The notes beneath the pieces were generated by a model that saw only the letters and a list, made by a program, of their open reading frames with translations, was not told the origin of the DNA and searched no databases. A DNA stretch of 64,000 bases from Nonomuraea helvata (lineage in GTDB: Bacteria; Actinomycetota; Actinomycetes; Streptosporangiales; Streptosporangiaceae). Location of the stretch: positions 496,001-560,000 of the forward strand of contig NZ_BAAAXV010000008.1 of assembly GCF_039535785.1 (NCBI RefSeq), given 5' to 3'. Shown here one piece after another: positions 59,390 to 64,000 of the stretch; the first letter of the stretch is position 1; each line of letters opens with the position of its first letter. The position numbers were made by a program, and so were the translations under genes.

Positions 59390-59512
59390 GTGAGCACTGC
59401 ACCCGCCTCGCGCGGCAGTTCCATCTTGATCCTTGTACCGACGTGGCAGCTGAAGATCAAGGCGCTCTCTGATGCGGTTGGCCATGGTCCCCAAAGGAAA
59501 GATCCCTGGTGA
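59390..59512 (+). pseudogene. gene start cut by the 40-bp repeat
   Basis: GTG 59390 has a strong SD (GGAGGGG, 4 bp away) and encodes about 35 residues beginning VSTAPASRGSSILILVPTWQ. It then runs into the repeat at 59495 and stops within it. A good start with no body suggests that integration or deletion removed the rest. The family is not recognised. Confidence 0.4.
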
Positions 59513-59534
59513 GAGGCTCGCTGCTCGTCATGAG
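59495..59534. repeat. 40-bp direct repeat, right copy
   Basis: Identical over 40 bp to 52457-52496, followed by diverged similarity to about 59612. Minus-strand translation gives the same integrase-end residues seen beside tRNA-Val (GPLLMTSSEPLTRDLS), so it is the 3' end of a second, otherwise lost, integrase or an attachment-site duplicate. Confidence 0.85.
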
Positions 59535-59811
59535 TAGCGGGCCTCTCTCGTGTCTGAGGGTCGATGGGGAGACATCACCCTCGGGCTCAACCCGCCGGCT
59601 CGTCGCCGAAGATGCATCACGGACGGCACGCCACACGTAGATGCATGGCGAACCTCGTGTGTCGGACTGCGCCGAATTGCGTTGACAGCACGCAGTCGGC
59701 CTCGGCAGTATCTCGGCGAACAGTCGTATGCGATCCAGTGAGAGGGACGGGGACGAACCATGCGCGGACTTGTGTGCCCAGAAGCCACCGCCGACCTGCA
59801 CACGAGGAGCC

Positions 59812-61101
59812 ATGAGCCGTTCGAATCCCCCGACGCCCACAGGACCTGACGCCTTCCCCGAGCACCCGCACCCCGGACCTCGCGTCCTCGCCCGCCGCTT
59901 CCTGGTCTGGAATTTCCTGCGGGCGGTGCTGCACAACGGCTGGTGGCTGGTCACCAGCCTCTACATGGCTGTCGATGCGGGTCTGTCCCCTGCGCAGCTG
60001 TTACTCATCGCCGCCGCACAGGGGGTGGCGAGCATCCTCTTCGAGGTCCCGGCCGGGGTTGTGGCCGACACCCTCGGACGCAAGAAGGCGATCGTCGCGT
60101 CGCACGTCCTGATGGCCACCGCCATGGCAGTCACCGGCCTGTTCCCCAGCTTCGTCCCGCTGATGCTGGCCCAGATGCTGTGGGGCATCTCCTGGACCTT
60201 CACCAGCGGATCGGACGTCGCCTGGGCGACCGACGAGATCGACCGGCCCGACCGCATACACCTCCTGATCGCCGCTCAGGCCCGATGGCAGATGATCGGC
60301 GCGGGGGCCGGGATCGTGGCATTCGGCGTTCTCGCGGCCATCGTGGATCGCCCTACAGCCATCGTCTGCGCGGGCGTCCTGATGCTCCTGCTGGGGACGT
60401 GGTTCACCGCGGCCTTCCCCGAGAAGAACTTTGTCCGCGTCCGCAAGGACCACCTCAAGGCCGCCCTCGGTATCGCCCGCCGAGGCGCACGCCTGGCGGT
60501 CACCGATCGCACCATCCTCATGCTGGTCGTCGTCACCGTCCTGGTGAACGGCGCGGCAGACACCTTCGGCCGGATCTACCCGGTGCACCTCGCCGACCTC
60601 GGGCTTCCGCCAGGCGCCTCCGGCATGGCCGGGTTCACCGCGATCAACCTGGCCGTCTACGCCACCGCGGCCCTCGCCCTCGCCGCCGTCCAGCGCCGGC
60701 TCGACTCCGATGGCGGCGCCCGCACCTTCCTGGCCCTTTCCTGTCTTGCCGGGCTGGTCAGCCTCGTCCTCCTCGGCTTGGCGTCGAGCCTCCCCGTCGC
60801 GGTCGCCGCCGTGATCGCCACGAACGGCATCGCCATGCCCCTGGTACGGACCGTCACCACCATCTGGGTCAACCGTCGCACCGACAGCGACATCCGGGCC
60901 ACCACCCATTCCTTCCTGGCGCAGGCTGAGTACGCCGGCGAAATTCTCTGCGCCGCCGCCCTCGCCGCCCTCGCCGGGACCTTCGGACCCGGCGGCACCA
61001 TGCTCCTCGCCGCAACGCTCTTCGCGGCCGGCGCAGGGACCGTCGCCCTCAACCGGTCTCGAGCGAAAAGCCCGAGCGAGGGGGTGTCACCTTCGGGGTA
61101 A
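59812..61101 (+). CDS. MFS transporter
   Basis: 429 aa from ATG 59812 with ACGAGGAG. About 12 hydrophobic helices are visible, with the MFS motif A variant GVVADTLGRKKAIVASH between TM2 and TM3. It resembles single-component efflux pumps. It stands alone after the 59.5-kb repeat and is followed by a short hairpin (AACCGGC/GCCGGTT, 61104-61122). Substrate unknown. Confidence 0.85.
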   Translation: MSRSNPPTPTGPDAFPEHPHPGPRVLARRFLVWNFLRAVLHNGWWLVTSLYMAVDAGLSPAQLLLIAAAQGVASILFEVPAGVVADTLGRKKAIVASHVLMATAMAVTGLFPSFVPLMLAQMLWGISWTFTSGSDVAWATDEIDRPDRIHLLIAAQARWQMIGAGAGIVAFGVLAAIVDRPTAIVCAGVLMLLLGTWFTAAFPEKNFVRVRKDHLKAALGIARRGARLAVTDRTILMLVVVTVLVNGAADTFGRIYPVHLADLGLPPGASGMAGFTAINLAVYATAALALAAVQRRLDSDGGARTFLALSCLAGLVSLVLLGLASSLPVAVAAVIATNGIAMPLVRTVTTIWVNRRTDSDIRATTHSFLAQAEYAGEILCAAALAALAGTFGPGGTMLLAATLFAAGAGTVALNRSRAKSPSEGVSPSG

Positions 61102-61103
61102 GG

Positions 61104-61122
61104 AACCGGCGGACAGCCGGTT
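61104..61122 (+). terminator. short hairpin after the MFS gene
   Basis: AACCGGC-GGACA-GCCGGTT, a 7-bp perfect stem starting 3 bp after the stop. There is no T-tract. Beyond it, up to 61279, no gene was seen. Confidence 0.45.
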
Positions 61123-61279
61123 GGCGCTGTGAGTCAGCTCGTCTTGGTCGTGCAGGTTCTGTAGCGCGTTGCCCCGGTCGCGGCGTCGGCGTGCGGCGCG
61201 GATTTCGGGTGTCGGCGACTTTGCCGTTCAGCAGCGCGTACAGATGCGTCTGGCGTCTCGGCCCTCTTCGCCGGAACTA

Positions 61280-61317
61280 CTCGCGTTTGACTAGTTGAAG
61301 TGCTCGTGTTTGAGTAC
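61280..61317 (+). promoter_or_regulatory. direct repeats and leaderless promoter of padR
   Basis: CTCGCGTTTGACTAG (61280-61294) and CTCGTGTTTGAGTAC (61303-61317) form a 15-bp direct repeat with three differences, 23 bp apart. TTGACT (61287) lies in the first and a TGAGTA -10-like hexamer (61311) in the second, 5 bp before the GTG start. It is a plausible autoregulatory site. Confidence 0.45.
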
Positions 61318-61321
61318 CTGA

Positions 61322-61900
61322 GTGAGTGACGCACGCATGTTCGTGCTCGGCGCGCTGCTGCGCGGTCCGATGCACGGGCATCAGATCCGCCGGCAAGCGC
61401 AACTGGACCGCACCGAGCTGTGGACCGACATCAAGGTGGGCTCGCTGTACGGGGCATTGCACCGGCTGGTCGCCGAGGGCGCGATCGAGGTGGTGCGCAC
61501 CGAGCAGGCGGCGGGACCGGCGCGGACGGTGTACGCGCTCACCCCTGCCGGGCGCGAGGAGTTCATCGCGCTGCGCGACCGGACGCTGCGCGAGGTCCGG
61601 CTGCGGCCCGACCCGGTGGATCTCGCGCTGCACTACGCCGACGATCTCGCCGAAGAGGACCTGCGGGCACTGATCGGCGACCGGCGCGACGCGCTGATCG
61701 TCCGGCTGGCGGCCTGGCTGCACCAGCGCGAGCAGGCCGAGCCGTACCTGCGCGGGCTGGAGCCGATGAGCTTCGATCACACCACGGCACGCCTGCGGGC
61801 CGAGATCGCCTGGCACGAGAGCCTGCTGGAGCAGCTACCGAAACTGCTCGCCGCGCGTGACCGCGGCCAAGCGCCGACAGGGGAAGGACGGCAAGAATGA
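61322..61900 (+). CDS. PadR family transcriptional regulator
   Basis: 192 aa from GTG 61322, apparently leaderless. The N-terminal winged helix reads FVLGALLRGPMHGHQIRRQA and KVGSLYGALHRLVAEGAIEV with the wing YALTPAGREEF. The C-terminal helical dimerisation arm follows (about 90-190). It overlaps the hemerythrin gene (ATGA), so it probably regulates its own operon in response to a small molecule or redox signal. Confidence 0.9.
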   Translation: MSDARMFVLGALLRGPMHGHQIRRQAQLDRTELWTDIKVGSLYGALHRLVAEGAIEVVRTEQAAGPARTVYALTPAGREEFIALRDRTLREVRLRPDPVDLALHYADDLAEEDLRALIGDRRDALIVRLAAWLHQREQAEPYLRGLEPMSFDHTTARLRAEIAWHESLLEQLPKLLAARDRGQAPTGEGRQE

Positions 61901-62382
61901 TTCCGGGGACCGGAGTGCTGCGCAACCGTGTCTTCGCCTGGCATCGGGAGCTGCAGGACGTGCACCACCGCCTGGAAAAGGCGTTGGAGGACGCCCGCAG
62001 GGCCATCCGCTCCGGCGGACGCGCCGAGAGCCTCAAACCCGAACTCCGCGACTTCTGCTACACGTTCTGCTCCGCCCTGGGCAGCCATCACCGCAGCGAG
62101 GACAGCGACTTCTTCCCGGCTCTGCTGGAGCAGATGCCCGAATTGGAGCCGACGATCGCCCGCCTGGGTCGCGAGCACGAGGTCCTCGCGCGCCTCCTGG
62201 CCGACTTTCAGCTGAGCCTCGACGATCCGCAATCATCACCGCAGGAGCTCTTCCGGCAGATCAGTGAGATCAAGGGCTCGATGAAGGCTCATTTCGGCTT
62301 TGAGGAAGGCTCCCTGAACCAGGCACTCCGCGCTCTTGACGCTCCGGAGAGCGACAGGAACCGCATGTTCGGCGACGTCTGA
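61897..62382 (+). CDS. hemerythrin-domain protein
   Basis: 161 aa. HHE ligand motifs: WHRELQDVHHRLEKALE, FCSALGSHHRSEDSDFFPAL, LGREHEVLARLL and MKAHFGFEEGSL. These give the His and Glu residues for a diiron site of O2- or NO-binding type. It is translationally coupled to padR. It is a second HHE protein beside the one at 40585, but of different length and arrangement. Confidence 0.87.
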   Translation: MIPGTGVLRNRVFAWHRELQDVHHRLEKALEDARRAIRSGGRAESLKPELRDFCYTFCSALGSHHRSEDSDFFPALLEQMPELEPTIARLGREHEVLARLLADFQLSLDDPQSSPQELFRQISEIKGSMKAHFGFEEGSLNQALRALDAPESDRNRMFGDV

Positions 62383-62453
62383 CTGATGGCCTCTTCTCCG
62401 TTCCGTCGCACAGTGGGGGCGCGGCCGTGCGGCGGTTCGAGCGCCGTCCTCGT

Positions 62454-64000
62454 CTACGACCGTGGCGGCGTGGCGATACATCTTCGTTGATGCCGGACGG
62501 GGTCGACTTCGGTCACGGCCGTCTTCCCGTCCAGCTCCCAGCCCTTCCCGTACGCCGCGGCGAAGGCTTCCTCGCCCAGCGCGGCCCGCCCTCGGCGGGT
62601 GAGCTCGCGAACCTGCCGATCGGTGCGGTCGTGAGCGCCGCGCAGCCGGGAGGCGGCCCCGAGCAGGACTGCCGACTCGTGATGCCGCCCGTGCGCCTCG
62701 GCGAGCGCGGCCGCATTCACCGCCACCAGCGACAGGACCGGCAGGTCCCGGGCCTCCAGCGCCGCCGCGTACGCCTGCTCCAGCGCCTTCTCCGCGCCTG
62801 CCAGGTCACCCGCCTCCAGGCAGAGCGAGGCCCGTGCGCTGCCGACCAGCGTCCGCGCGTGGTCACCGGGGAACGTGGTGTCGCCGTGCAGGCCCCGTTC
62901 GGCGTCGTCGAGCAGGTGCCGCGCCCGGTCCAGGTCGCCGAGGCTCACCCAGAAGACGGCCTCCCACGCGCCGACCAGGGCCAGCATCTCCGGCGAGGCC
63001 GCGCGCATTGCCCGCTCCCGGGCCGAGTCGATCACGGCGGTCGTCAGGTCGGTGTCGCCGCGCCGCAGGTGCAGGTCGATCCAGCGCAGGTCGTCGAACA
63101 CCTCGTCGCCGAGGCTGAGCGAGCCGAACTCGCCGGCGAGCGACCGAGCCTCGCGCAGGTCGGCCAGCGCGCCGTCGAGATCGTCGTCGTACTGCCGCAG
63201 CTGGGCGCGTAACGGCAGCACGGTGGCCTGGCCCCAGCGGTCGCCGGCCTGCCGGAAGCAGGCGAGGGCCGCCTCCACGTCGGGGCGCATCTTGTCGAGC
63301 TCGCCCGCGTTCTCGGCGAACTGGGCCCGGAACATGCGGGCCAGCCCGGACAGCCACACGTCGTCGCCGTCGGCCAGGCGCTCGATGATCGCGAGCGCGG
63401 TCCTCTCCGGCAGGAACGCGGGCGGGAGCGCGGTGAGTGCGCCGTACGGACCCGGCAGTTCCGGGTACGCGATCAGCCGGTCGGCCAGCTCGCGCAGCTG
63501 CCCCTGGTCGTCGGCGGCCTCCTCGGCGTTCGTCCCCGACCGGGTGCTCGCCCGGTTGATCAGGTAGATCGCGTGGGCGCAGTCGCGGTCGGGCGCCGGC
63601 TCGCCGCCGGGCACCGCCAGTGCCTCGCCCAGCCAGTAGGCCGCGTCGCGGTGCCGGCCGAACATGTGCCAGTACCAGGTCAGGTTCAGGGCGAGAGCGA
63701 GCGCGCCGGGGGCGTCGCCGGTGTCGCACCGCCGGCGCAGTGCGGCCAGCGCGTTGTCGTACTCGGCGCTGATGATCCGCATGGCCGCTAGCTGGCCGGG
63801 CCCACGCAGCTGCGGGTCGTAGCGGGCCATCAGCCCGGCGAAGTAGCCGGCGGCTAGGTCGCGGGCAGTGCCGAGGTCGCCCATCCCGGCCAGGCGGTCG
63901 ATGCCGTACTCGCGCAGCGTCTCCAGCATGCGGTAGCGGCCCGGGTCGGGCGCGAGCTGCAGCAGCGACCGGTCCACCAGGCCTGCGAGGAGCTCGGGGA
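62454..64000 (-). CDS. AfsR/SARP-like regulator, C-terminal part (N-terminus outside window)
   Basis: About 515 residues are visible, running off the right edge. The segment VDRSLLQLAPDPGRYRMLET then LREYGIDRLA matches the end of the NB-ARC-like ATPase in AfsR/BTAD regulators. The remainder is a TPR-like superhelix (repeats such as LALALNLTWYWHMFGRHRDAAYWL and ALADLREARSLAGEFGSL). Such proteins activate secondary-metabolite genes. The DNA-binding and ATPase domains are expected to lie beyond the window. Confidence 0.82.
   Translation of the reverse strand, partial: PELLAGLVDRSLLQLAPDPGRYRMLETLREYGIDRLAGMGDLGTARDLAAGYFAGLMARYDPQLRGPGQLAAMRIISAEYDNALAALRRRCDTGDAPGALALALNLTWYWHMFGRHRDAAYWLGEALAVPGGEPAPDRDCAHAIYLINRASTRSGTNAEEAADDQGQLRELADRLIAYPELPGPYGALTALPPAFLPERTALAIIERLADGDDVWLSGLARMFRAQFAENAGELDKMRPDVEAALACFRQAGDRWGQATVLPLRAQLRQYDDDLDGALADLREARSLAGEFGSLSLGDEVFDDLRWIDLHLRRGDTDLTTAVIDSARERAMRAASPEMLALVGAWEAVFWVSLGDLDRARHLLDDAERGLHGDTTFPGDHARTLVGSARASLCLEAGDLAGAEKALEQAYAAALEARDLPVLSLVAVNAAALAEAHGRHHESAVLLGAASRLRGAHDRTDRQVRELTRRGRAALGEEAFAAAYGKGWELDGKTAVTEVDPVRHQRRCIATPPRS

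Noticed and set aside
59062..59460. 132-codon minus-strand ORF in the remnant region
   Set aside because: No SD, no recognisable motif and it crosses the better-supported SD/GTG start on the other strand.

Overview
The window is high-GC DNA with short intergenic gaps and many GTG/TTG starts, overlapping ATGA/GTGA gene junctions and apparently leaderless promoters. Together with an SsgB-type sporulation protein, PASTA and LVIVD lipoproteins, a Ser/Thr protein kinase, a type II LeuA and a large LuxR (LAL) regulator, this points to a filamentous sporulating actinomycete. A Streptosporangiales genus such as Nonomuraea would fit, but the genus is an inference. Most of the window looks like chromosome arm with housekeeping genes, interrupted by accessory DNA at about 28.5-32.1 kb, 35.4-38.5 kb and 49.6-59.6 kb.

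Region 1 (1-8.06 kb): a tightly coupled operon of four ADP-ribosylglycohydrolase (ARH/DraG) homologues, the first cut by the window edge, plus a ribokinase. A convergent Nudix hydrolase and a GntR/FCD regulator follow. leuA comes next, with a leucine-rich leader peptide and a perfect 14-bp hairpin that look like an attenuator. Region 2 (8.07-28.5 kb): mostly single genes, including a nucleotidyltransferase, pyrF, a HAD phosphatase, HxlR with a reductase, endonuclease V and a PASTA lipoprotein. It also holds a kynurenine operon (formamidase with a dehydroquinase-like N-terminus, kynurenine 3-monooxygenase, TauE permease), a folD/cyclodeaminase pair, an FAD monooxygenase with repeated operators, a GH46 chitosanase with a perfect palindromic operator, a paired FMN reductase and luciferase-like oxidoreductase, and a prolyl iminopeptidase.

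Region 3 (28.5-32.1 kb): a lower-GC island. It begins at a truncated transposase, carries four small membrane or secreted proteins (one with a recent internal tandem duplication) and ends in decayed cutA and DUF4291 genes. Region 4 (32.1-35.3 kb): an IclR regulator, a SnoaL-like protein, a Ser/Thr kinase and three tRNAs (Val-GAC, Cys-GCA, Gly-GCC). Region 5 (35.36-38.52 kb): an intact-looking ISKra4-type element with about 36-bp inverted ends, a 9-bp target duplication, an accessory ORF and an unexpected passenger gene inside its ends.

Region 6 (38.5-49.6 kb): SDR, ferritin-like and hemerythrin proteins, ArsR plus histidine ammonia-lyase, a dehydrogenase-RidA fusion facing a LysR regulator, pabB-pabC, and an LVIVD/DUF305 lipoprotein pair. 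Region 7 (49.6-59.6 kb): an IS1182-type element with a CTAG duplication between DUF305 and ssgB, then tRNA-Val(CAC) followed by integrase and TPR remnants. A block with an FAD monooxygenase, a broken MFS transporter and a LAL regulator follows. This block is bounded by a 40-bp perfect repeat of the tRNA-Val downstream flank. Region 8 (59.8-64 kb): an MFS transporter, a PadR-hemerythrin operon and the C-terminal part of an AfsR/SARP-like regulator that runs off the window. No rRNA, CRISPR array or replication origin was seen.
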